From Arion vulgaris (taxonomy: Eukaryota > Mollusca > Gastropoda > Stylommatophora > Arionidae), in the NCBI GenBank assembly GCA_020796225.1, contig CM036774.1:25156192-25220191 (forward strand): a stretch of DNA of 64,000 nt. Direction: 5' to 3'. Positions 30,216 to 40,180 of this stretch are shown in pieces (positions within the stretch are counted from its first letter, which is position 1; each line of letters starts with the position of its first letter). The position numbers were made by a program, and so were the translations under genes. The notes beneath the pieces are model-generated. The model made no database searches. It was not told where the DNA came from and saw only the letters and a list, made by a program, of their open reading frames with translations.

Positions 30216-30391
30216 TACTGAGAGTATTGCACAAAGCACGAATTCCGTAGCTCTGGCAACTATTCCAGAGATCTCTGGATAAAATACCGAGGCACTTCCT
30301 TTCAACCAGAGAACAATCCTATTTTGGTTAAATCACAACGCTGTGTACATCAACAAACATAACACATAAGAATTAACCCACTACGATGAGT
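30216..30391 (-). repeat. SINE-A fragment and a small dispersed repeat
   Basis: 30216-30303 is the middle of SINE-A in reverse (gagagtattgcacaaag, ccgtagctctgg). 30318-30372 matches 20305-20345 (ttttggttaaatca, acacataagaatta). Confidence 0.6.
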
Positions 30392-30657
30392 TCTTATTCT
30401 TCGAGCGCTCCATATCGACCACTTGTTAACCAATCTGTGTGATGTGTATGTGATCTGTGCCTAAGAGCGATTGTACGTTGTGCCAGTTATGCACCTACAA
30501 GTAGGCCAGCACATCATCCTATTTCTGCGATGCTTTTTATTTACTAGGGTAGCATCCCTAGGACCTACATTAGTCGCCTTTACGACCTGCATTGAAGGTT
30601 GCTGTGGCACTTTTCTTTGCTTCCTTGGGGCCCTGCACCACACGGGCACTACGGTGA
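30392..30657 (-). repeat. Family E copy, antisense
   Basis: From ttcttcgagcgctccatatc to the head region gggccctgcaccacacggg. Confidence 0.78.
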
Positions 30658-30984
30658 GTTCAGTATAGTTGTTTATCTAAATTTGTATATCTGTCAATCT
30701 CTCTGCCTATAACATATATATATACATATCGATCGGTGTGCCTATCTTATCTCTGCTCTGATAGGACACCGTAGAAAGTAGTTCCGGTTCACATTGCGAC
30801 ACTGAAGATATTACCACGTTTTTTGTGTGTGTTCCTAGATCAGAGATTGCTAGACCGACCCGACCGTATCTTACTTTTCACTTGAATAAGGCTAATAGTG
30901 AATGAAGGTTAGGGCATCCACAGAGCACATGCACTACATGGCGACGCCTAGGTGCACACTGCTTACTGATACTGGCCCACGTAA
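30658..30984. other. Nothing recognised
   Basis: Contains a short TA run near 30715; otherwise featureless. Confidence 0.4.
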
Positions 30985-31054
30985 TGATTGATTGATAGAT
31001 TAATTTTATCACTTCAATGAATAACCATGTATGCTCAGATTTCTTTCTTATTTT
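30985..31054 (-). repeat. SINE-D end fragment, antisense
   Basis: The reversed SINE-D tail (ttgattgatagattaatttt, cttcaatgaataaccatgta, ctcagatttctttctt) ends exactly where the 28-bp array starts. Confidence 0.6.
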
Positions 31055-31474
31055 GGAGTCTCTGTGGCGAAGTGGGACGTTTGGAGTCTCTGTGGCGAAG
31101 TGGGACGTTTGGAGTCTCTGTGGCGAAGTGGGACGTTTGGAGTCTCTGTGGCGAAGTGGGACGTTTGGAGTCTCTGTGGCGAAGTGGGACGTTTGGAGTC
31201 TCTGTGGCGAAGTGGGACGTTTGGAGTCTCTGTGGCGAAGTGGGACGTTTGGAGTCTCTGTGGCGAAGTGGGACGTTTGGAGTCTCTGTGGCGAAGTGGG
31301 ACGTTTGGAGTCTCTGTGGCGAAGTGGGACGTTTGGAGTCTCTGTGGCGAAGTGGGACGTTTGGAGTCTCTGTGGCGAAGTGGGACGTTTGGAGTCTCTG
31401 TGGCGAAGTGGGACGTTTGGAGTCTCTGTGGCGAAGTGGGACGTTTGGAGTCTCTGTGGCGAAGTGGGACGTTT
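31055..31474 (+). repeat. 15 identical 28-bp units carrying a Pol III A box
   Basis: The array is 420 bp, exactly 15 x 28, and I see no difference between units. The unit is GGAGTCTCTG-TGGCGAAGTGGG-ACGTTT. Its middle 12 bases fit the A-box consensus TRGCNNAGYNGG perfectly. It is the head of SINE-A (compare tctctgtggctgagtgg at 62704), and the rest of the SINE follows directly. Open frames in several frames on both strands (for example 31017-31595 and 31035-31799) are repeat artefacts. Confidence 0.95.
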
Positions 31475-31644
31475 GTCTGGCGTTCTGAATGTTGTGGGTT
31501 CGAATCCGGACCGAGTCACGTGGGCAATTTTTTATGAGATCTCCATGATTATTTCTGGAGCTACGGAGTTTTGCTTTGTACAACACTCTCGGTAGTTGAC
31601 GTGCCATTGCTGCCGAATGGGACGGAGCTATATGGGGAAACCCG
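31475..31644 (+). repeat. SINE-A body following the A-box array
   Basis: Holds a single B box (GGTTCGAATCC at 31498-31508), the middle (ctggagctacggag) and the end ggggaaacccggtgcaat. Together with the last array unit it makes one complete SINE-A. Confidence 0.85.
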
Positions 31645-31843
31645 GTGCAATCCAGAAGCACTTGAGCTTTCAGCTCTTCGGCTCGGTGCCATGGACATCG
31701 TAACCCTCGGTTCGGTGCCATGAACACCGTAACTCTGTAGAGCCTGTGGCTTTTCTTCCAGCCCGCGGAATTGAACCGCACTCGCAGGGGGCTTGCCACC
31801 CGTCGTCCAACGTGCTACGAACACGCTGGGCAGGCGGGCATCC
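31645..31843 (-). repeat. SINE-B copy, antisense
   Basis: From ccagaagcacttgagctttc to cacgctgggcaggcgggc. It directly abuts the SINE-A end without a poly-T. Confidence 0.82.
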
Positions 31844-31899
31844 TTCGCATTTAGATCCGTTAGTTACAATTTTACGACACCTTTCTGTTCAAATTCTAG

Positions 31900-32320
31900 G
31901 GTCTCTGTGACGTAGAGGTAATGTGATCGCCTGTCGCAACAAAGGTACTTGGTTCTTTACCCGTGTGAAGGGATGAGAATAATTTCCCAGATATCCCTGA
32001 TATAATTGTAGATGAGCTCAAGTTTGTAGTCCTATCGGAGACCGAAGATAAAGCGTATGTCCCGTGTTAATGTTGAGCATGTAAATGGATCCTTGGTAGC
32101 TGAATATTGATAAGAGCAGGCTGAAATAGTGCAGCCTGGCAAAATTCATGTTTTAAAAAAAAAGACTAAAATAAAATTTATAAAAAAGTTCTCATAATTT
32201 CATCGTGGACCCTCGCTAGTGCTACGGAGTTCATGCACTGCCGCTGAGATATTCATGTGTGAGAAAAAATGGATCACGCATCGTTGTTCACTGAAGTGCA
32301 ATGATTATGGTCCTGTCAAT
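31900..32320 (+). repeat. SINE-D copy, nearly complete
   Basis: From gggtctctgtgacgtagagg to gatgattatggtcctgtcaatc. Confidence 0.78.
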
Positions 32321-32384
32321 CTGTCTGTTAATCTTCGATGTTCAGTTCCCGGTATAGTTGATTCTTCGGTTGATCCAGAGCCAA

Positions 32385-32745
32385 CTATAAACTTATGGGC
32401 CTTCGGAATCAGGTAAGAATTATGGAAAATCAGACCCCAACTACACCACGCGACCTCGCATTCCAGTATTGTTGTATATAGACGAATTCATCTTAAAATC
32501 AACACAAAATGCTAACTCGAAGTTATATTATGCAACAAGTTAAGTTTAACAATAAGGAATATTATGAATATTTTCACCAATAAATAACCATAGACTCACA
32601 GAATTAAGTAAAATTGCAAAAAGCTTGCAGTGTTCTATCAAACATCTATATTTTCCGGCCCCTTTTCTGATTTAGGTCAGGAACCCTAGCCAGTTGTTTG
32701 GCCTAGTTATCTAGAGTTGGCTGTGGTTGATCCAAGCATAATATG
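32385..32745 (-). repeat. Family K copy, reverse
   Basis: The reverse complement of 14995-15395. Its continuous stretch near 32480-32520 shows the unfilled form of the site that a LINE occupies at 24402. Confidence 0.65.
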
Positions 32746-33400
32746 AGTACCTGACAATCTGAGTAGGGGAAAAAAAAATTTTAATGCCGGAGCTAAGGTT
32801 TAATTCTTAGTGGATCAGGGCAAAAGCCATGTTTTTACCAACCATTTGTTTTTGTATTTTTTAAAAATGCCCTTTAGTTTGGCTCCTGGTAAATAGGAGC
32901 CCAACCCAAAGTTACGTAGTGTGGCATTTGATTCACAAGGAGTGTTCCTTATCGCTGATATATTTAGCTAAACCTTCTAAACAGCTTGAGACTCCCTGTT
33001 TTTGATTACAGGCAACTACATAGTATTGTTAAGTGTGTGATTTCTTGTTATGGTTGTGTTGTGTCAAGTGATGTATTTTTGTGTGTGTTTTGTTAGTGTT
33101 CTGCGTGGCTATGCAAAGTGGTTTGATCAGATTCGAGACTAAGCGCCGAGAAAGATTACACCACTCAAGTCCCGAGAAATGCGTCACTCACATCTTTTTG
33201 GGTGCGTACAGATTTCATGCACCAAACATGATACACCCCATCTGCTAAGTTCAAACATGGACTCTTTAGGAAGTTCAAGATAAAAGTACACAGTGTCTGG
33301 ATGTTTGAAGCACCACCGATACAGGGGATGAAAAGTCAACTTATTCTCTTGATAGTTTGAGTCGAAGCAAACAGAGAGTAATGTCGTGAATCAGCCATGA
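32746..33400. other. Nothing recognised
   Basis: No open frame of note and no family match. Confidence 0.4.
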
Positions 33401-34032
33401 TCGTCATGTCGAAGACTAAACAGAGATAAGTGCCACGTGAATCAGTCTTCTGTGATTAGTCTCCATGCTCAGAGAACTAAACAGAGATAAGTTGCTCTGT
33501 GAATCCGTCTCTTGATCAGTTTCTATGCTCAGAGAAGTCTAAACGAGAGATAAGTTGCCTGTGAATCTCAATCTTCTGTGATCAGTTTCTATGCTTCCTG
33601 GAGCTATTTTGATGATTATACTGTAAGCCCTTGTATTCTTATGAAGAAGTCGGACTTGTCTGAGCTCATCTCTGTGTAAGTTATTTTTGTCTCTAGGTGA
33701 TTCAGATAATCTGTCATGGGGTCTTCTTGTCATGTTTGATGATTAATACCTTCTAGAGGATAAGGGGCATTTTGCCTTATGAAGAAGTCGACTTGTCTGA
33801 GCTCATCTCTGGTGCATGTAGTTTTGAATTAGTGTGTTCTAGAAGAGTCGACTGTCTCACTCTGGTGCAGTAGGTAGTGATTATACAGAGCCGTTGCGTC
33901 ATGATGAAGTGACTTGTCTGGAGCTCATCTCTGGTGTCATGTAGTTTGATGATTTATACGTCAGCCGTACTGTATGAAGAAGTGATGCTGACCATCTGTG
34001 TCATATGACGATTTGTCAGGATCTAAGTCCTC
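33401..34032 (+). repeat. Degenerate tandem repeats, two types
   Basis: 33401-33600 has a unit of about 60 bp with tgatcagtttctatgctcag and agaactaaacagagataag. 33600-34032 has a unit of about 100 bp with gaagaagtcgacttgtctga and gctcatctctgg. Many single-base losses occur. Confidence 0.7.
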
Positions 34033-34985
34033 TCTCATGCTCTGGAAAGCTAATTCTAGTGCTTGTCTGAAGATAAGCGTGACCATGCTAGACATCTTGA
34101 GACTAGTGCCTCCATAGCTCTGGAAACAATCATAGCTGTCTGAAGATAAGCGTGACCATGCTAGACATCCTTGTACGACTAGTGCCTCCATAGCTCCGGA
34201 AACAATCATAGCTGTCTGAAGATAAGAGTGACCATGCTAGACATCCTTGTACGACTAGTGCCTCCATAGCTCTGGAAACAATCATAGCTGTCTGAAGATA
34301 AGAGTGACCATGCTAGACATCCTTGTACGACTAGTGCCTCCATAGCTCTGGAAACAATCATAGCTGTCTGAAGATAAGCGTGACCATGCTAGACATCCTT
34401 GTACGACTAGTGCCTCCATAGCTCGGAAACAATCATAGCTGTCTGAAGATAAGGTGACCATGCTAGACATGACTGCCTAGCTGGCACACCTAGTGGGAAT
34501 GCACGTATCCATAGCTCCGGAAACAATCATAGCTGTCTGAAGATAAGAGTGACCATGCTAGACATCCTTGTACGACTAGTGCCTCCATAGCTCCGGAAAC
34601 AATCATAGCTGTCTGAAGATAAGAGTGACCATGCTAGACATTGCAGGACTAGTGTCTCCATAGCTCCGGAAACAATCATAGCTGTCTGAAGATAAGCGTG
34701 ACCATGCTGGACACCCTTGTACGACTAGTGCCTCCATAGCTCCGGAAACAATCATAGCTGTCTGAAGATAAGAGTGACCATGCTAGACATCCTTGTACGA
34801 CTAGTGCCTCCATAGCTCCGGAAACAATCATAGCTGTCTGAAGATAAGAGTGACCATGCTAGACATTGCAGGACTAGTGTCTCCATAGCTCCGGAAACAA
34901 TCATAGCTGTCTGAAGATAAGCGTGACCATGCTAGACATCCTTGTACGACTAGTGCCTCCATAGCTCTGGAAACAATCTAGATGT
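34033..34985 (+). repeat. 76-bp satellite, about 12 units, with trimer order
   Basis: The unit starts CATGCTAGACATCCTTGTAC and contains gcctccatagctccggaaac and tgtctgaagataagagtgac. A variant with gacattgcaggactagtgtc occurs at 34637 and 34862, about 225 bp apart, giving a repeated three-unit block. Confidence 0.9.
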
Positions 34986-35092
34986 CTCCGGAAAAAATGC
35001 ATGCGTGAACAGAACAACGCGGTCCGGATTCAAACCAAACCCACAACTTTTCGAACGTATTACAACAGATTAACCACTTAGCCACAGATACC
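34985..35092 (-). repeat. SINE-A fragment, antisense
   Basis: Keeps the reversed B box region (ggattcaaacc) and head (ttaaccacttagccacaga). Confidence 0.7.
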
Positions 35093-35440
35093 CCCCAAAT
35101 TACACATTGAATTCTCCCAAACCGCAACAGATTTAGAGATGTAGGTGATATGAGTCATTCAGGTAGGGAGGCGAAGATCCGGGTCAGAAAAGCACGCATG
35201 AGATGCCCTAAATATACCGAAATGAATAAATAGAATTTCTATGAAATGACGTAGTGTTAGGTGTGACATTTGAATGTGTATAGTCGCGCCTGCAAGCAAG
35301 CATACAGTAGTAACCGGATTTATCACCATCATCAGTGCTCGTCGCACCCAAGGATACATAAGGCAGAAACATAAGATCCTCATTTGTGACCCTATCATAT
35401 AATGATAATAATATATAATAGCAGTCCATCGCAAGCGATG
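35093..35440. other. Nothing recognised
   Basis: Minus-strand frames at 35159-35434 and 35208-35429 lack recognisable features. Confidence 0.4.
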
Positions 35441-35882
35441 TTCACAACAACCCCAGACGTGTGTTGCTGTACCTCTCTAGTGTGTGTGGAGGTGACTGTA
35501 GAGTCAATCCTAGAACACAATCCCCTACCACAGGTGGGGCATATATGATCAATGTTAGACATGTAGGTGTGTGTTCTATCTTTTCACGCAGCTCGTTTTC
35601 TATGTGCCTCAAGGGCACGATGATTCTCAGCTATGCGGGCTCCTCTTGTGTTGTTACAGCGCCACATTTGGCGTTCTTGCGCCAAGGATTTCCAGCATGT
35701 GGTGTCTATATCGAAGAATTTCAGAGACACTTTAAGAGTGTCTTTAAAGCGTTTTTCTGTCCACTAGCATAACGTCTGCCCCTTTTAAGTTCGCCACACA
35801 TCAACTGTTTTAGGATGCGTTTATCGGAGCAACGTGACCGGGCCATCTCACTTGGGCCTTCTGCAGCAGGACCCTATCATAC
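35441..35882 (-). mobile_element. Antisense LINE 3' end (FADD-box family)
   Basis: The reverse of 41150-41600: it contains cttgcgatgga-like, gacgtgtgttgctgtacctc, aggggcacgatgattctcag and gtttttctgtccactagc. It joins directly to another antisense LINE at 35883. Confidence 0.75.
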
Positions 35883-36440
35883 CACCCCAATCTGTCTATT
35901 CTGCGCAAGCACCAGTTGGTGAATATTTGCAGTTTCTTCTTCTTCACCATTCAACTCCCAACGGAGCACAGGTCTTCAACAAACTTCTTCCAGCTCTTCC
36001 TCTCTCCTGCCATCCCTTCCAACTCTTTCCATGTTTTACCTATCCTTTTCATATCAGCCTCCAGTTCTCTTCTTCAGGTCTGTCTAGGCCTTCCCTACTC
36101 CTCTTTCCATGCGGGTTCCAAAACAGTGCCTCTCTTTCAATGCTTCCGGTCTGTCTTCTCAATGTATGTCCTATCCATCGCCAGCATCTCTTCCTGAGCT
36201 CTTTCTCCACTGGTATCTGCTTTGTTCTTTCTCTGAGTTCCTCGTTTGTAATCTTGTCATACCATCTCAGTCCCTCTATTCTACGTAAACATCCATTTAC
36301 CAAGGTCTGCAGTTTTCTGATGGTTTCTTTTGTTATCCTCCATGTTTCCGAGCCATATAACAGCACAATGTTTCTGACCCATACAGCAAAATTGCTTTAA
36401 TATTGGAGTTAAATATTATAATTTTTTGTTCTAGATTTGA
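35883..36440 (-). mobile_element. Antisense LINE C-terminal region
   Basis: The minus-strand frame 36049-36366 encodes MLLYGSETWRITKETIRKLQ, then CLRRIEGLRWYDKITNEELR and RKRCWRWIGHTLRRQTGSIE. It is the same family as 3437-4105 and better preserved, followed by EENWRLI and degraded sequence. Confidence 0.82.
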
Positions 36441-37294
36441 TTTCTTTTGACTTCCATAAATTAGCGTAATTCGTAAACGTTCAGCTACGACCTGATCACC
36501 AGGCTTGTGTTATAGTTGCTCTGCTCGGATACAAGAGAGTTGTGAGTTCATTTCCATACTCACTGTTCCACTCGTGAGGAAAGAAACTGATCCACGTTTC
36601 CCCTGGATAAAAGGACCTCTAAACTTGTGAAGAGACGCACTTCATCATACACTAGACTTTTTTTTTTAAAACACAGTCCTGTCAAATGACTGTCAAACCA
36701 CAGATAATGGTCCTGTCAATCATTTAGTCATTCAGTGATTGTATTGTCCGTGAGAAAATAAAAAAAAAAGCGTGTAGGCATGAAAGCGAATGGCAATTAA
36801 CGTCAACATATGAACTCGTGACGTCTGTTGTTTTCCAGTTTTGAAAACGAAGCGTTATTGTCCTACTGTATTCCTACGCTTTATGCAAATGATATAGGTA
36901 TGCTTGTCAATGATCGGTCGACCTTTCAACACAATACGTAAACACGTACGTCTACTGTCGGTCAACCCTTGAACTTTGTGGCGGTGTCACGACAATGTTT
37001 TAAAAAGTTCATAACTGCGTACTTTACTGACCTGAAGTTCCGGGACGACCTAAATGACTCATGTCCCCTACTTGTCTTAATTTGTTTCGGTGTATTGGTG
37101 GACTTCACAAACAAAGTCAAGCATTTTAACCTATGTACCTTTGTTTTTAACTCTTTCGATACCAGGAATGTTTCTGAGTTGTAACCATAATAGTATGACT
37201 TGTTTTATTGTATCATTTTAAAATCTCATAGATTTCGTGGTTTGGAGTAGGTATTACGCCATTATATGTCATCAAATATAAAACTAGCGTTACT
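36441..37294. other. Unique sequence, nothing recognised
   Basis: The frame 36969-37184 (71 residues, cysteine- and phenylalanine-rich) has no recognisable motif and no splice context. A T run lies at 36659-36670. Confidence 0.4.
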
Positions 37295-37510
37295 GTCTGT
37301 AGTACCGCTTTTAGGCGGTGTGGGACAGGTGGGACGAAAGCCTGTGGAATTTAATGGCCGTATGGCTAGTGCAGTCGCTGCGAAGCTATCCAGGTTAGAA
37401 TTTTGTATTTATGCCAACAGAAAAAAATCCTTGGCCTTACCGTGAATTGAACTTGGGTCCCCCGCATGGGAGCTGCGCTCTAATCCATTCGGCCAGACGC
37501 TCTTCCATCA
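37295..37510 (-). repeat. SINE-I copy, best preserved
   Basis: The minus strand reads a tRNA-like head (tggccgaatggattagagcg, then agttcaattcacgg), followed by the body and an end at the left (tactgtctgtagtaccgctt). Confidence 0.75.
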
Positions 37511-37511
37511 A

Positions 37512-37715
37512 ATATACTCTTTGTGATCTGTATGTGATCTGAGCCTAAGAGCGATTGTACGTTGTGCCAGTTATGTACCTACAAGAAGTCCAGCACATCC
37601 GATTTCTACGACGCTTTTTATGTATTAGGGTAGCTTCCCTAGGCTCTTATGTCTTATAAGTCACAGTGTTACTATTCTTTGCGCCCCCTTGCGAGCCCAG
37701 GCAACACATGGCGAC
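37512..37715 (-). repeat. Family E copy, antisense
   Basis: Starts within the body (gtgatctgtatgtgatctga) and ends cccttgcgagcccaggcaac. Confidence 0.75.
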
Positions 37716-37765
37716 TTCAAATTATTACAATCGGTCCAGTGTGTGAGACCCGCCAATATCGCATT

Positions 37766-37964
37766 TTTTTTCCCTAATCCAGAAACACTTGAGCTTTCAG
37801 CTCTTCGGCTCGTGCCATGGACATCGTAACCCTTCGGTTCGGTGCCACGAACACCGTAAATCTGGGGAATCTGTGGCTTTTTCTGCCATCCCGCGGAATT
37901 GAACCCGCACACACAGAGGGATAGTCACCCGTAGTCCAACGCGCTACGAACACGCTGGCCATTA
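37766..37964 (-). repeat. SINE-B copy, antisense
   Basis: From the T run and taatccagaaacacttgagc to cgcgctacgaacacgctgg. It lacks the last bases of the head. Confidence 0.82.
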
Positions 37965-38375
37965 TCACATAAATGACCATGTACCGCATTAATGACATCT
38001 GCTCTGTCCATACTTCTGCTCGCTTGAGTCGGGGCGTTGTTTGCAAGAAAGTCAGCACACTATATCTGTCTGTCTCTATGTTCTTGTCAGCATTCATTTT
38101 TCCTTCCATATGTCTGTCTGCAGTATCTACTTACATTTATGTCTGTGTTTCAAATAGGTCTATGTGACAAAAGTTAAACAAACGCCCGCCTACAATCTAA
38201 CTAACACAAACTCTATGTACACAAGTTAGGAAGTACGCACAAAATAATACTTGACAGTTGTAGAGTGTACGCAATCCAACACGGCTTGTTGGGAGATGGG
38301 TACAGTTTTGAAGTTTTGCTATTTATCTTATCTTGTCATTTCGTGCATAGGCGTCGCAGCCGAAATATCTTATGT
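37965..38375. other. Nothing recognised
   Basis: Short open frames only. Confidence 0.4.
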
Positions 38376-38630
38376 TGAGTGAATTTGCAGTTAGAGAGCA
38401 GTGGCACTGGCGAGCAAATGCTGCGATTGAGAATGTGTCTTCAATGGACAGAAGCGACATCGTCAATGCTCTAAGAGAAAACATACACTCTGAAGATTTC
38501 AACAAAGAAGATAAAGGGTATTCTCTATCTCGGTTGCGCAAGTTATGCATACCGATAGGTGCGGCAAGACAGGAAAACCATGAGAGAAACTCCAGTGGAT
38601 ACATCAACCAACACAGAATGGGAGTTGTTA

Positions 38631-39518
38631 GTCTAAACCAGCGTATCCCAAAGTGGGCGGTACCACCCCAGTGGGCGCTGAATCGTTCTGAGGGGGAGAT
38701 AGATAGTGGGTTCAGAAGAATTTGGGTGGTGTTCATGCGATTAGGGGTCGGTGATCCTTAAAGAAGAAATTAATAATAAATATTTTAAAATAAATTATTT
38801 TCGGGATTTTGCGATTGAATCATCATCATCAGGTGCCGTCTCCACATCGAAGGTTGGCTGCAATGAATCTCCAGCATCCTCTGTCTTTCGCCTTGGTGTT
38901 GCACACTGCCAGACTGTAACCTGTCCATTTCTTAAAGTTTCCCTCCCACTTATCTCTCAGTATTCCTCTTGCTCTCCCCCTTCAACTTTCCCTCTAGTAA
39001 ATGTTTTATCATGGTGTCATGTCTTTTATGTGCCCAAAATACTTTACTTGTCTGAATTTTATTTCTCTTAATGTTTCTTCATGCCTAGTTTTCCTAAAAC
39101 TTGTTTATTTGTCTGTTTTTCTGTCCATGAAACTCTGCCTATTCTTCTATATATCCACATCTCAAATGCATCAATTCTGTCTTCTAACTGCTTGTTCATT
39201 GTCCATGTTTCGAGCCATACATTAATATAGGATATATATAGCATTTGAATAATCATTTAAAATTTGAATTCTGCATTTTAATTCATCTTACGCCCGTCTT
39301 AAACAATCCATTTTGTCATCAATTTTCAATTTCATGCATTTAATCATTGGACAATTGACCATCTATACAGAAATATATATCAATTTTCTATGCCAAAGAG
39401 AAAATAGAGCATGTATATGAGGGAGGGGCGTTGACAAATTGTTATAATGTGGAGCGGGGCGTTACAAAGTTTATGGTGGGCGGTGGGCCGAAAATGTTTG
39501 GGAATCTATGGTCTAAAC
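38631..39518 (-). mobile_element. hAT-type MITE with 8-bp target duplication, itself interrupted
   Basis: The element is 38639-39510, reversed relative to 22429-22824. GTCTAAAC flanks it at 38631-38638 and 39511-39518. The interior is broken by an antisense LINE fragment (about 38818-39250). The MITE halves match the copy at 22429 on both sides of the break. Confidence 0.82.
38818..39250 (-). mobile_element. Antisense LINE fragment inside the hAT MITE
   Basis: The minus strand gives WTMNKQLEDRIDAFEMWIYR and IGRVSWTEKQTNKQVLGKLG, a LINE C-terminal region. The flanks attgaatcatc and ttgaataatc are the likely target duplication in the MITE's gattattcaatcgc segment. Confidence 0.75.
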
Positions 39519-39629
39519 ACACTGAAGTACATGCTTGGAAGGAGATCGGAGTAAGTATGGTCCGTTGTGTGATTGAAGATGATCCTATAATGAACAATGG
39601 GTCGTAAAGTCATCCCGTGCTTAACACTC

Positions 39630-40010
39630 AGCATCATGGACAGTGGGCGTCTGTAGCTTAACCCTTTCGCTGCTACATACTTTCTGATGGCTGAGCTAAA
39701 CATAGCTACTCTTTGTTTCTAGGTCACAAACGTGAATGTACGCCAATAGCAGTGACAGTAGCAATGTATAACGTGTTAACACGTCTTTAGCCCACAGAGG
39801 AGAGATAATAACAGACGTGTTAATGCGTCTTTAGAAGTGAATGGGGAAAACGTATATATACGTCCTTAGCAGCTAAAGGGTTAAGTGGTAGTGAGCTCGA
39901 TCACAACCCAAGTGTACCTGGTTCAAACTCCGCTGCGGGCAGATCTGTGGAGAGAGACCGAGCCATATGGGTAAACCCGGGGATTGACATCAATCCTTCC
40001 TCTATAGCAG
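39630..40010 (+). repeat. tRNA-derived SINE split by a TTAA MITE
   Basis: Removing the MITE gives a head TAGCTTAAGTGGTAGTGAGC and a B box GGTTCAAACTCC (39932-39943). After the head comes a SINE-A type end (gagccatatgggtaaacccgg). The head differs from SINE-A, so this is a variant with another tRNA head on the same 3' body. Confidence 0.75.
39658..39884 (+). mobile_element. piggyBac-type MITE, copy 1
   Basis: The element is 39662-39880 (219 bp), with TTAA on both sides. The ends CCCTTTCGCTGCTA and TAGCAGCTAAAGGG form a terminal inverted repeat. The interior contains acgtgttaacacgt and acgtatatatacgt, both palindromic. TTAA duplication and CCC ends are the hallmarks of piggyBac. No coding capacity. 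Confidence 0.85.
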
Positions 40011-40090
40011 CGATATCCAAAGTTTTGATATATTAGGGCGCATATGATTAATAACTGTGTATCAATCGCAATAATAATATTAATCTTCTT

Positions 40091-40180
40091 TTGTCAGCAC
40101 ACTGTTACCGGGTTGTTAACCCAGTGTCGTGGTTTTATTTATTTATCTTGCGCTTCTCTGGTGACTTGTGTGACTTATTT
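40091..40180 (-). mobile_element. Antisense LINE end with hairpin
   Basis: Contains the hairpin-forming word cactgttaccgggttgttaa followed by ccagtgt and a T-rich stretch. Nearly the same sequence recurs at 41643-41725, on the other side of the LINE at 40180-41625. Confidence 0.7.

Larger units (their letters stand above)
38376..39600 (+). mobile_element. LINE fragment interrupted by a hAT MITE
   Basis: The plus strand gives ANAAIENVSSMDRSDIVNAL, RENIHSEDFNKEDKGYSLSR and LRKLCIPIGAARQENHERNS, matching the antisense copy at 26340-26790. The LINE continues after the insertion at 39511 (cacactgaagtacatgcttg). Confidence 0.75.

Noticed and set aside
31017..31799. Overlapping open frames of 150-250 residues in several frames on both strands
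   Set aside because: They are produced by 15 identical 28-bp units. All frames being open on both strands reflects the repeat, not coding.
36969..37184. Small protein of 71 residues in a repeat-poor stretch
   Set aside because: No recognisable motif, no splice or promoter support; length compatible with chance in AT-rich DNA.
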